A DNA stretch of 64,000 nt from Neofusicoccum parvum (Eukaryota; Ascomycota; Dothideomycetes; Botryosphaeriales; Botryosphaeriaceae). Position numbers and translations under genes: made by a program. The stretch spans positions 1,550,001 to 1,614,000 of the forward strand of contig CP087216.1 in assembly GCA_020912385.1 (NCBI GenBank). Reading direction: 5' to 3'. This document shows positions 46,598 to 56,291 of this stretch, in pieces. The notes below the pieces were generated by a model. The model was given only the letters and a program-made list of their open reading frames with translations, ran no database searches and had not been told where the DNA came from. Positions within the stretch are counted from its first letter, which is position 1. Each line of letters begins with the position of its first letter.

Positions 46598-48882
46598 ATG
46601 GCCTCCGACGCGTCGTCGCAGAAGATCGGTAAGCCGCGCGCCTGCTCCCCGCGCGCCTGCTCCCCGCGCGCCTGCCACCCCGCTGACTTCCGCCCGCAGC
46701 TATCATCAGCGTCTTCAACAAGACCGTACGTGCGCAACACCCCGCAATGCCGCCTGGCCAATCGAAGCACTGACAATTGTAACACAGGGTCTCTTGGATC
46801 TCACCAAGGGCCTCGTCAAGAACAATGTGAGGTGAGCTGCAATTTTAAATATCTTCCCAGCCTCGTGTCAGCTTTGCGGCGATGATGCAACCCACTGCTC
46901 TGTGAGCTCACACGGACCGCCTCGGCCTGTGCCTGACCACCAGCTCTCGCCACGCCTCTGCTGCGTCATGCCTCACGTCTGCCCACCTCAACATGACTGC
47001 GTCCGGCTAATGCGTGCCCAGGGTCCTGGCTTCCGGCGGTACCGCCAAGATGATTAGGGAGGGTGGTTTCCCCGTCGAGGACATCTCCGCCATCACCAAG
47101 GCCCCGGAGATGCTGGGCGGCCGTGTCAAGACCCTGCACCCGGCTGTCCATGGCGGTCTGCTTGCCCGCGAGGTCCCTTCGGACCAGCAGGACCTGGTAC
47201 GCATCGCAGTTGATTACGCTGCAGATAATTCACTAATTTCTCCTAGGCCGACCAGAACATCAAGAAGATTGACTTTTGCATTTGCAACCTGTATGGGTAA
47301 AAATTCTTCTTTTCCAAGGGCGAGGAACGCTGATAATGCCCGATTAGTTACCCCTTCCAGGAGACCGTCTCCAAGATCAATGTCACGATCCCCGAGGCTG
47401 TCGAGGACATCGACATTGGCGGTGTCACCCTGCTCCGTGCTGCTGCCAAGAACCACAGCAGGGTTACGATCCTCAGTGACCCAGAGGACTACCACGACTT
47501 CCTCACCGAGCTTGAGCAGAAGGGCGAGATCTCCGAGCAGAAGAGGCAGCTGTATGCCCTCAAGGCCTTCTCCCACACCGCCGATTACGACACTGCCATC
47601 TCGGACTTCTTCCGCAAGCAGTATGCTAGCGATGGCTTGCAGCACGTTTCTCTGCGCTACGGTACTAACCCCCACCAGAAGCCCGCTGCTGCCTTTGTCC
47701 GTGACAGCCGTCTTCCCTTCAAGGTCCTGGGTGGCGCTCCTGGCTACGTCAACCTTCTTGACGCTCTCAATGCCTGGCCCTTGGTCAAGGAGCTCAAGAC
47801 TGCCTTGAACCTCCCTGCTGCTGCGTCCTTCAAGCACGTCTCCCCCGCCGGTGCCGCTATTGGTGTTCCCCTTTCTGAATCCGAGAGGAAGGTCTACATG
47901 GTGGATGACATCGAGAACATTGAGAAGTCTGGTCTCGCCCAGGCTTATGCTAGGGCTCGTGGTGCCGACCGTATGTCCAGCTTCGGTGATATGATTGCTC
48001 TTTCCGACGAGGTCGATGTTCCCACCGCCAAGATCATCTCCCGTGAAGTCTCGGACGGTGTCATTGCCCCCGGCTACCAGCCCGCGGCCCTAGAGATCCT
48101 CAAGAAGAAGAAGGGCGGCAAGTACCTCGTCCTCCAGATGGACCCCGAGTTTGAGCCCCCGACAATGGAAGCCCGCACCGTCTACGGCATCAACCTGTCG
48201 CAGCACCGCAATGACGCTAAGATCTCGCCTGCTACCTTCGGCACCATCATCACTCCCAAGGATGGCAGCCTTCCCGAGTCCGCTCTCCGCGACATGACCG
48301 TCGCTACCATCGCGCTGAAGTACACGCAGTCCAACTCGGTCTGCTACGCTCTCAACGGCCAGATCGTTGGCCTGGGCGCCGGCCAGCAAAGCCGCATCCA
48401 CTGCACTCGTCTCGCTGGCGACAAGGCCGACAACTGGTGGATGCGCTTCCACGAGCGCACTCTTGGCCTCAAGTTCAAGAAGGGCACCAAGCGCCCCGAC
48501 AAGAGCAACGCCATCGATCTGCTCTGCAGCGGCTCCGTTCCCGAGTCCGGCCCCGAGCGCGAGGACTTTGAGAACTTCTTCGAAGAGGTTCCCAAGATCT
48601 TCACCAAGGAGGAGAGGCTGGAGTGGCTGTCCAAGCTCACCGAAGTGGCGGTCAGCAGTGACGCTTTCGTAAGTTCCCAGTCGCTCGCATTTGATCAGAT
48701 GCTCTAAGCTGACACTGCAAACCCAGTTCCCCTTCATCGACAACGTCTACCGCGCCGCCCGCTCCGGCGTCAAGTACATCGCCGCTCCCAGCGGCTCGCA
48801 GAACGACCAGGCCGTCTTCTCGACCGCCGAGAAGCTTGGCGTCACCTTCGTCGAGCAGCATCTCCGCCTGTTCCACCACTAA
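46598..48882 (+). CDS. ADE17: Bifunctional AICAR transformylase / IMP cyclohydrolase
   Basis: Seven exons: 46598-46628, 46700-46725, 46788-46831, 47022-47196, 47247-47296, 47348-48668, 48727-48882; introns 71, 62, 190, 50, 51 and 58 nt; 600 residues. Five tiny exons at the 5' end encode the IMP cyclohydrolase (MGS-like) domain: [52 protein letters not shown]. The large exon carries the transformylase with [20 protein letters not shown] and [21 protein letters not shown]. It catalyses the last two steps of de novo purine synthesis. The join at exon 5/6 reads NLYGYPFQETV, where most relatives read NLYPF; the extra GY is forced by the only GT donor in frame and should be checked. The symbol stands for the ADE16/ADE17 family. 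Confidence 0.95.
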
Positions 48883-49752
48883 GCGGACGAGGGGTCTGTC
48901 AGGCTTACTGATTAGTGGCGGTTGGAAAGCCTCCTTCCACTCCGCCTGGTTCAGGTTTTATTCCTCATGATGACGGGCGTTGAATTTTCTTTTAACATGA
49001 TATCGGGACTTATGGTCGGTTATACCACTACAAAAAATTTGATGACGACGATAGTGATTTACTAGGCTAGACTGAACAATGGCAAATCAACTTTGCTGAG
49101 TCGGACATGGTGATGATTTGTGCACTTTGGTATTCATCAAGCCTACTCCTAATCCTATAAAAGCTGACAAGCATGATGTCACCGTTGGATGAGACTCATA
49201 GAGTTCAATGCACCGTGGTGGAGTCATAGTATTTCCAAGTGTTAACGACTCTAGAAGGAGAGAAGAAAAACGTGTGTTGAGAACAAATGATCTGTCCGCG
49301 ACGTTTTCTTCTTTCCCGTCTGTAGCAGGCTCTTGACAATCCACCCCAACCCATGTGCTTGCTTTCCGACTTCTTTTCTTTTCATAGTTCTCATCGTGTT
49401 TTTAACGCCGGTCCGCCCCGGAAGGTATGAACGCCTCGCTCCATGCATGCGACCCGATTGTCGTAATTAGTAAAAGGAAAAAGAAACGTCCCGCCGTGGA
49501 ATGTAGACCAAAGAAGAGTGTCGGTCTGGTGCGGTTGCTGGTGAACAAAGAGAAGTGGATGCGATCATTTTGGCGATAGCATTGAGCTTGAATGGGCACT
49601 TTCGTGAAGACAAGTATGACCCATAGCCATCCCAGATGTGCAAGGAGCCTCTCAGCCGCCGAAAACAGCCCTAGCCGAAGATGAAGAGAATGAGAAGGAC
49701 CGTGGAGAATGGTCGAGTAGAGTGGGCGAGGAAGAAGATGACGGCGCCGACT
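48883..49752. other. Convergent 3' flanks of ADE17 and RPB11
   Basis: 870 bp, partly AT-rich; no gene seen. Confidence 0.5.
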
Positions 49753-50631
49753 CTAAGCCTCTCCACCTGCCTTCGCGATCTTCTTCAGCTCCATCTCCTT
49801 GGTGAACTCGCGGCTGAAGACTTCGAGGTCCTGGACGACGTCGCGGCAGGCGCTGACGATGGCCTCCTTGGGCGCGACGGAACCGTCGGTGCCGATGCGC
49901 AGCTCGAACTTGGCGAAAAGCGGGTGCGGCACCTTGTAGCCGGCGAAGGTGACGTACTTGTACTTGTGTAGGCGCGCCGTGAGCAGGTTGGCTAGCGTGT
50001 GGTCCTCCTTGTTGAACGTGAAGATGGCCGTGTTGGGCACGCCTATTGGGCAGCCTGTGTCAGAAAATCATGGTGTTCTTTGGTGTAGCTGTGGGGAGGG
50101 GGTTTGGATACGATGCGCGCGGATGCGCTGTGCGGGAGGTGCGGCGCGGACTGGAGGGAGGACGTACGCGTGTCATGCTTCATCTCGACCTTCTTCTCGC
50201 CATCGCCGAGCAGGAAGAGCTCGAATCTATCAGGGGGCTGATCAGCGCCGTTTTCGACCATGTTGTGCGGCTGCATGATGATGCTTCTGCCTTCGAACAC
50301 TCCTTGCCAGCGCGGCGCCATGGCGAAGGATACAGCTGCTAATATGCAACAGGAAATGTGCGGGAAACAGGCAGCGCTGCTAATGTATGCGGGCAATCGA
50401 TGCGGACGGAGTAAGGTGTGCTGGAGTGAGGATGGTGGCTCGCGGCGGCGACGTTCATGGCGGCGGCTGCGCCTGCCGCCGCCGCGGAGCGCACGAAATG
50501 ATGGCGGAGAGCAGGAAGGTTCGGCGCGGAGAAAGATTGTAGGCAGCTGCCTCAGGCAGGCGATGGCGGCGCTGGCATGAATGTGAAGGGAGCGAGCGCG
50601 ATCTGCGGACGTACCTATCGGGAGCGTTCAT
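49753..50631 (-). CDS. RPB11: RNA polymerase II subunit Rpb11
   Basis: Three exons, 50615-50631 (17 nt), 50168-50226 and 49753-50042, give 121 residues, the normal length. The spliced N-terminus MNAPDRFELFLLGDGEKKVE and the core TRVPNTAIFTFNKEDHTLANLLTARL are strongly family-typical. Rpb11 forms the alpha-like heterodimer with Rpb3 at the base of polymerase II. The first intron is 388 nt, much longer than others in this window, and follows a 17-nt exon; the second is 125 nt. The long intron has GC-rich patches (CGG repeats near 50440-50480) but I see no snoRNA boxes in it. Confidence 0.95.
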
Positions 50632-51485
50632 TGTTGAGGTGTGGCCGCGAGGGAAATTAAGTGAACCGAAAGGTCTATTGGTATATTGCAAAAGCAAAAT
50701 AGTAAATCCAAATGGCCGGGCAATTTGCCGTAGGGTCGAGGCGCGTCGACGAGAGGGGTTGGAGGCGGCGGGTGGAGAGGATGGAGGAGTGACGATGATG
50801 CGCGTGTGGAGGTTGCAGTTGCTGCACGCGGCGGCACTTCGACTTGAACACGGTGTCCGTGCACGCACGCGACGGAAAAGCTTCGGCGCCGGTTGCTAGC
50901 GTTCAGCCTTATGGCCCCTGCGCTTGAAATAGTCGTTGCCGCTCTTGTTCCGCAATCACCACTATGGTTCCTCTTGTGAGAATAACCGTTTCGACGTCAA
51001 CAAATAAAAATTCCAGCCACAAGCAACGACAGTGTAGCTCTAACTTTTGTGCCTAGTAACGTCATTGGATCTTTTTTTTCTTCCTCTGGTCTCGGCCTGA
51101 TCACAGATCAAAAGCCTGATAGTACGCTGCGCTATAGGATAGTTGTTGCATGCTAAGGTGATAGTCAAGGTTATTTGTTTGCGATGTTGACATTGTGGGA
51201 TAACGCAGCATCTAGAGAATACTTTTTTTTGTTAACTTCACAAAACATTGGAATATCATATGAAGAGAATACAAAGTTTAATTCAGTTATTTACAATTTC
51301 CCATGCTTCCGCCACATCCAACCCTTCAGCTTCAAGGAATGAATTATCCAGCGCAATCCCAGAACTCCATGCTATGCCATTAAAGGTTTAGTCGTAATGA
51401 AGGACAATCTCCATCGCATCGTCATCGCAGTCTCGGTGTTGTGAAGATACGGGATAATTGTTGTTTAAGAGTGATTGCAGCCAAT
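50632..51485. other. Intergenic, no gene seen
   Basis: RPB11 promoter side and HSP 3' flank; the stretch 50980-51430 is AT-rich. No feature recognised. Confidence 0.5.
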
Positions 51486-52175
51486 TTACTCGATGTTGAT
51501 CTTGCGAGCCTTAGGGGCTTGAGCCTTGGGGACGTTGATTGTGAGAATGCCGTCCTTCAGACTGGCCTTGACGGCCTCCTGATCAACGCGGCCGGGGAAG
51601 CTGAAAGAGCGGTGGAACTCGCCGACCGCGCGCTCCGTCACCCAGTACTTGGGCGCATCGGTTTGCTTGCTGACCTCCTTGTTCTGATCAGGCTTGGCTA
51701 CCTCTGTGCTCGAGCCCTCGGGCTGCTGCTGCTCATCCTCGACGGATGGCTTGTGGTAGCCGTGTTCCTCACCCTCGATGAAGCCGCTGGGGCGCTCGCC
51801 ACGCTCGGCACGGTGCTCGACACGGCCAGAGATGGCCAAGGTGTTGGAGTCGGTCCACTCGATGTTGATGTCCTTCTGGGCAATCCCGGGAAGTTCGCCA
51901 TGGAGCTCATAGTTGTCCTTCTTCTCTACCACATCGAACTTGGGAGTGAAGGACCGAACGCTCTGAGCTCCGGGAGAGTAGGGAGTGCGGGTGACCCGGT
52001 CGTAGTCGTCGAGGAGGCGGAAGAGAGGAGAGAACTCCTGAGTGAAGCGCGGAAACATCGACATTGTGTTGAGGTTGTTTGGGGTGTGGACGGATGAGAC
52101 AAGAGGCTTTGTGATTTTGAAAGCGCGAGGAAGTTGTCGTCGAAGCGTGAGAGTCGCTGGTCGAAGTGATTGCAT
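51486..52175 (-). CDS. HSP30: Small heat-shock protein, HSP20/HSP30 family
   Basis: Single exon. From the first ATG it is 229 residues; from an internal ATG at 52064 (MSMFPRFTQEFSPLFRLLDDY, the usual HSP30 start) it is 192. The alpha-crystallin domain spans the region from FTPKFDVVEKKDNYELHGELPGI to the end, interrupted by a charged, Glu/Gln/Lys-rich insert of about 50 residues typical of fungal HSP30. The closing SLKDGILTINVPK is the conserved GxL strand. The extra 37 residues of the long form (MQSLRPATLTLRRQLPRAFK) resemble a mitochondrial presequence. A TATA box and heat-shock elements lie upstream. ATP-independent holdase chaperone by family. Confidence 0.92.
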   Translation of the reverse strand: MQSLRPATLTLRRQLPRAFKITKPLVSSVHTPNNLNTMSMFPRFTQEFSPLFRLLDDYDRVTRTPYSPGAQSVRSFTPKFDVVEKKDNYELHGELPGIAQKDINIEWTDSNTLAISGRVEHRAERGERPSGFIEGEEHGYHKPSVEDEQQQPEGSSTEVAKPDQNKEVSKQTDAPKYWVTERAVGEFHRSFSFPGRVDQEAVKASLKDGILTINVPKAQAPKARKINIE

Positions 52176-52233
52176 GAACTGAGTTCTTTGTTGTTTCTGA
52201 TCTGGTGAGCTTGTAGCCTTCCAGCAGCCACCA

Positions 52234-52240
52234 TTATATA
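52234..52240 (-). promoter_or_regulatory. TATA box of the HSP30 gene
   Basis: TATATAA on the minus strand, about 60 bp before the first ATG. This spacing puts the first ATG inside the transcript. Confidence 0.6.
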
Positions 52241-52254
52241 CACGCTGCCCTCTC

Positions 52255-52262
52255 TTCTAGAA
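52255..52262. promoter_or_regulatory. Heat-shock element (TTCTAGAA)
   Basis: A perfect nTTCnnGAAn dyad about 80 bp before the first HSP30 ATG and just upstream of the TATA box. Confidence 0.65.
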
Positions 52263-52421
52263 AATACCAACAGCTGTATAGGCAGCAGCAGTATGACGGA
52301 AGTTGCATCACCGCGCTGAGCCGATGGCACTTTCGAGATGGACCCAGAAACTCGGGGCTGCATCACGAATGGCCATAAGCATTCTACAATCCACCATGAT
52401 TCCGCATTCCTTGCCAGAGTG

Positions 52422-52429
52422 TTCCGGAA
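52422..52429. promoter_or_regulatory. Heat-shock element (TTCCGGAA)
   Basis: A second perfect TTCnnGAA dyad, about 250 bp upstream of the first HSP30 ATG. Confidence 0.5.
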
Positions 52430-52504
52430 GTCTGGTGATCATTCTGGGGTGTTCCTCCACTTTCGTTGTCGATCACCAACTCGGGGCGTCGGGCGAAGCA
52501 TCCG

Positions 52505-52512
52505 GAATCTTC
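52505..52512. promoter_or_regulatory. Heat-shock element (GAATCTTC)
   Basis: A GAAnnTTC dyad, about 330 bp upstream of the HSP30 start and close to the SDHAF1 stop codon. Confidence 0.4.
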
Positions 52513-52594
52513 TGCCAAGACCCATCACGTGATGAGCACACCATCTCCGAGTGTCTGTCGAACGAGGTTCATGCGAATGCCAATTCCATTTCTA

Positions 52595-53334
52595 TCAATG
52601 AATATCTCTGATACCGGGGTCCTCGTAAATTTCGAGTTGCCGATGGCCTCTGCGTAGCATGTATTCTATGGCGCCGAAGTCCTTCTTTCTGACGGAAAGG
52701 TTCTTTTCAAACTCCTGCCTACGCAGCGTCAGTAAATTTGTCTTTCAGGAATGATACTTCATGCAGCATGATTCGAGAGGTGTGGAGGAGCTAAACGAGG
52801 CTGTTGCCCTGTGGTCGGACGAAGTTCAATGACTTCTCGACACATCGACTGAGCTCACAGGTAGGTTGCTCTTTGGGAACGAGACCTGGACGCTGAGAGT
52901 CGTCCCCGGGGCCACTGTGCATGGCGACGTCTCAGCACGACTAGACAAGGCCTCAAACTCCTAGCAAGATACTCGTAGATAGACAAGATCACCAGTTTTG
53001 CGGAACCTGCTGTTGCCGCCTCGACGCTGGAAAGTGGTCTAGACGTCGGCCATGACATTCCATTTGAGACATGCCCAGCTTTTCGCGACAAACCACCTCT
53101 TCCAATTGAATGATGTCTTGCGATATGCCAGAGTGAATCTAAGAGAATGCATTGACTGACCTTGCAAACTGCTCAAAGTGTATTCTTGTCTCCTGCACAC
53201 AACAACAAAGTCAACAACGTCATGCATTTCGGCGCGACTGATCGAAAACGTACCGCAGGCTTCTTGCGGGCGACCCTCAAGCACTGTCGATAGAGAGACA
53301 GGACGTCCCTCTGCAGCCCCGAATACGCCGGCAT
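52595..53334 (-). CDS. SDH6: LYR protein, succinate dehydrogenase assembly factor 1 (SDHAF1/Sdh6)
   Basis: Three small exons: 53254-53334, 53161-53192 (32 nt) and 52595-52718; introns 61 and 442 nt; 78 residues. The first exon begins MPAYSGLQRDVLSLYRQCL with the LYR motif, the second encodes ETRIHFEQFAR, and the last QEFEKNLSVRKKDFGAIEYMLRRGHRQLEIYEDPGIRDIH, a very typical SDHAF1 C-terminus. In the family this mitochondrial matrix factor protects and delivers Fe-S clusters to the Sdh2 subunit of complex II. The 442-nt second intron is unusually long here, but both splice sites are good and frame is kept. Divergent from the FAH-fold gene. Confidence 0.86.
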
Positions 53335-53670
53335 CCTTGGCGCAAGCGTCGCTCGTCGAGACGAGGCGAGATCACGATGCAAAAATTGCGATGATGTTCC
53401 GTCCGCGTCAGGCCGGCAGAGGCGCAGAACGACGTCAAGGCGCGTGCCTCGGCTGCCGACGCCCCGACATCAGCCGCACCCGCCGTCGGCCCAGGATTGC
53501 GCCGGCCATCGGCCCCGACGATCCCGAGGCGCGAGCCGCTCACGATCGCGGGGAAAGCTCCGCAACGAAAACGCGCGGCAGCCAGACACCCAGCAGCCGG
53601 CGTCTTATCTGCCCTCTCGCCCGCCCCAATTCCCCCTTCCGACCCTCAATCCCACCACCGTCCACCCACC
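53335..53670. promoter_or_regulatory. Divergent promoter region, SDH6 / FAH-fold gene
   Basis: 336 bp between start codons. The FAH frame is open through here but shows no protein character. Confidence 0.55.
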
Positions 53671-54762
53671 ATGGCGGCGGCGACCACCTTCTCGGTGTGT
53701 GCCGGCACCACACCCACCACCCCACCGCCACCCGACTAACCGCCCGGCCTCCGTCGCTCCCCGCCCAGCGCCTCATCCGCTTCCTCGCCCAAGACGGCCG
53801 CGTCTACTACGGCGACGCCATCCTCCCCGCCGGCAGCACCTCCATCAACGCCGCCACGCACGCGCGCCTCATCACCGGCGACCCCTTCTCGCCCGCGCAC
53901 TCGGCCTCGCCCTCCGCGCCCACCGCCGCGCCCTGCACCGTCACCACACGCACCGCCGCCATCGCCCGCCTCCTCTGCCCGCTGACCCCGACCACCACGC
54001 GCACGCTCCGCTGCCTCGGCCTTAACTACGCCGCGCACGCCCGCGAGGCCGGCATGCAGCTCCCCACCCGCCCGGTCCTCTTCTACAAGCCGCCGACCGC
54101 GCTCGCCGACCCCTTCGCGCCCGTCCGGGTCCCGGCCGTCGCGCAGGAGAGCGACGACGGCGGGCCCCCGCAGGTCGACTACGAGTGCGAGCTCGCCGTG
54201 GTCGTCGGCCGCGCGGGCCGCGACATCGCCCCGCGCGACGCGCTGCGCCACGTCGCCGGCGTCGCCGTCGCGAACGACGTGTCGCAGCGGACGTGGCAGC
54301 TGGCCCGCGGCGGCGGCCAGTGGGGGCTGGGCAAGGGGTTCGACGGCTGGGCGCCTCTGGGGCCGGGCATCGTGGCGCTGGACGCGCTGGGCAGGGATCC
54401 CGACGACGGCGCCGGCCTGCGCATCGGCACGAAGGTGAACGGGGAGGTGGTGCAGGGCAGCGGGACAGGGGACATGGTGTTCGGGGTGAGGGAGACGGTG
54501 GCGTTTCTGTCGAGGGGGACGACCCTGTTGCCCGGGGATGTGATTCTGACGGGGACGTGAGTTACGCAACTGACCCTGTGTGAGGTGAGTGCCGTGTGGG
54601 ATGCTGACTGTGAGTTGTATGCGCAGGCCGCAGGGTGTGGGCATGGGCCGGACTCCACCGCTTTGGCTCAAGGACGGTGATGTGGTCGAAGTTAGTATCG
54701 AGGGCGTGGGCTCCTGCATCAACAAAGTTGAATTCGAGAAGGACGAGCCGGCAAAGCTGTAG
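53671..54762 (+). CDS. Fumarylacetoacetate hydrolase-fold protein (FAHD family)
   Basis: Three exons, 53671-53694 (24 nt), 53769-54556 and 54627-54762, with introns of 74 and 70 nt, give 315 residues. The short first exon MAAATTFS joins to RLIRFLAQDGRVYYGDA. The C-terminal FAH domain has LGLNYAAHAREAGM, PVLFYKPPTAL, the metal-binding VDYECELAVVVGR, GVAVANDVSQRTWQ, GKGFDGWAPLGP and the final ILTGTPQGVGMGRTPP. Relatives act as acylpyruvases, oxaloacetate decarboxylases or ureidoglycolate lyases; the substrate here is not clear from sequence. Extremely GC-rich, with third positions almost all G or C. Confidence 0.92.
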
Positions 54763-55203
54763 ACCTATCACAAGGAAAGTATCGGCTAGAGGCGTAATCG
54801 TCTTCATTCCGGCCGTCTTCTGAGCTACTCATGCATGTCGTAAAAGAGCAAGATGGGGAATACAATGCAGGAGAAGAAAAAGAAAGAAAAAGACATTACT
54901 AAGGAGATCAACTCTATTTTTATCCGAGACTGACACCGCAAGGAACCAGACTCCGTATTATTTTTCATGCACATGAGGAACCATTTTTCTCTAACCATAA
55001 AACGATCGTGCCCGAGGCGACCGGCACCTTTTGTAAACTCCGGAATTTTCTGTCTTTTGTGAATGAAAGAGTAGAGGAAAGTGTAAGGAATGGATGCAAA
55101 GCATGAAATGAACAGAAAGAGTGGAGACCGTAACTTCGTCATGAACATCGACATCATGGAAGAAGGAGATCGATCATAAGGCTTGTCCATCGCTACGGAT
55201 GCC
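54763..55203. other. 3' flank, no gene seen
   Basis: AT-rich, purine-rich on the + strand near 54860-54900. One minus-strand frame (54825-55190) is hydrophobic and low in complexity and was not accepted. Confidence 0.45.
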
Positions 55204-55377
55204 TTAGTCTAGCAGAATGTTGAAAGCAAGGCGTGAACCGCAGTACCGCGACCCATCGTTGACGAGCATATCCACGTTCGCGATAGCAACGCCGAAATGG
55301 ATGGTTTGAGTATCCGAGGTGGCAAAGTCGTAATACGAAAGGATACCGCTGGTAACTCCAACGAGGTTACAGATGTC
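55204..55377 (-). CDS. Possible orphan 3' exon, unknown protein
   Basis: After a CATAG acceptor at 55378, the minus strand encodes 57 residues ending in a stop at 55204: DICNLVGVTSGILSYYDF followed by a Thr/Asp stretch, HFGVAIANVDMLVND and a tail with SRYCGSRLAFNILLD. The hydrophobic pattern is protein-like and better than in the other two frames. It may be a last exon of the acidic protein gene just upstream (55612-56291), whose annotated stop is preceded by a GTTAGC donor, or of a separate small gene. I could not find a convincing middle exon, so it is left as a fragment. Confidence 0.28.
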   Translation of the reverse strand, partial: DICNLVGVTSGILSYYDFATSDTQTIHFGVAIANVDMLVNDGSRYCGSRLAFNILLD

Positions 55378-55611
55378 CTATGGGATGCGAGGTCGGATAC
55401 CGAGATCGTATCGCATGGGCCGTGCATGTCCGACCATTGGGTGTAAGGAGGAACGCGAGGTGCGGTGTTAAGGCAAATGGACGTATTTGCTCCACACACG
55501 AAGCAACACGATCGCTGATCGTATGTGGCGGAAGAGGATGTATCGCTAGGAGAGCAGGATATTGGTCGTTGGGGCTGTGGACCTCGCGTAGGATGTTATG
55601 CCACAGAAATG

Positions 55612-56291
55612 CTAACCCGAGTATGACGGAGCAGTTGCGCTGTCGTCGCCGGCATCATCGTTCAATTCGCTAATATACCCGTAGTAACTGGGAGTCGGAG
55701 CTTGCATCGATTCGGCCCTGCGGTTGTATGTCGACCACGGACCGTTGTCGCGGTCCAAGGAACGATCAAGCCAATCTGAGAGAGTGTGGGTATAGTCAAG
55801 GCGGACAGAAGTGTCAAACTCGTCCTCGCTGACGAAAGCACTGCCCGAGAAAGAGACGGAATCGTACGAGGCTACATGGTAGGTGCCGAACTGGTCAGAC
55901 GAAGAAGTGGGCGTATCAAAGGCTGATGTGTCGGTAGAGGCTGCTGATGCTGTCAGGTACATGTCTCGGCTCGGTGACGGGGAAGTTTTTTCTTACCGGC
56001 GTCGTCAGATGCGTGGCAAGCCACAGTCGAGTCACCGTCTTCGTCGTGATCCTTTGATTCCGCCGCGCCTTCGTATTGGTGGGTTGAAGTCAGCCAATGA
56101 GCTTCGTCGATGCTTTGCTGGGTGTTGTCATCCGTTGACTCAAGTCCCTCTTCGTCCACGGCCAAGTGCTCGGAATAGTCGTAGTTTTCCTCTGGACTTT
56201 CTTCGAAGCACTCCGTACAGAAGCCAGAGTAATACTCCGAGCCACGGCGGGGCAAAGTGAAGTCCGATGAGCCATGGATAGGGCACGCCAT
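55612..56291 (-). CDS. Acidic protein with N-terminal C-H-C-C zinc-like site, unknown
   Basis: Two exons, 55997-56291 and 55612-55949, with a 47-nt intron, give 210 residues. Near the N-terminus C3xxH6 and C25xxC28 (CPIHG ... CTECF) form a plausible zinc-binding quartet. The rest is acidic and Ser/Thr/Tyr-rich, probably disordered, with segments such as DEEGLESTDD and EDEFDTSVRLDY. Splicing joins SDDA to SAASTDTSAF in frame. The stop codon lies inside a possible splice donor (GTTAGC), so the gene may continue into more exons toward 55204. I do not recognise the family; proteins of this general plan are common as uncharacterised genes in Pezizomycotina. Confidence 0.6.

Noticed and set aside
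53178..53770. Upstream part of a 460-codon plus-strand frame leading into the FAH-fold gene
   Set aside because: No protein character, overlaps the SDH6 first exons, and a better spliced start exists at 53671.
54825..55190. 121-codon minus-strand hydrophobic frame
   Set aside because: Lies in AT-rich 3' flank; hydrophobicity comes from T-rich sequence (SFSFFFFSC) and no relative is recognised.
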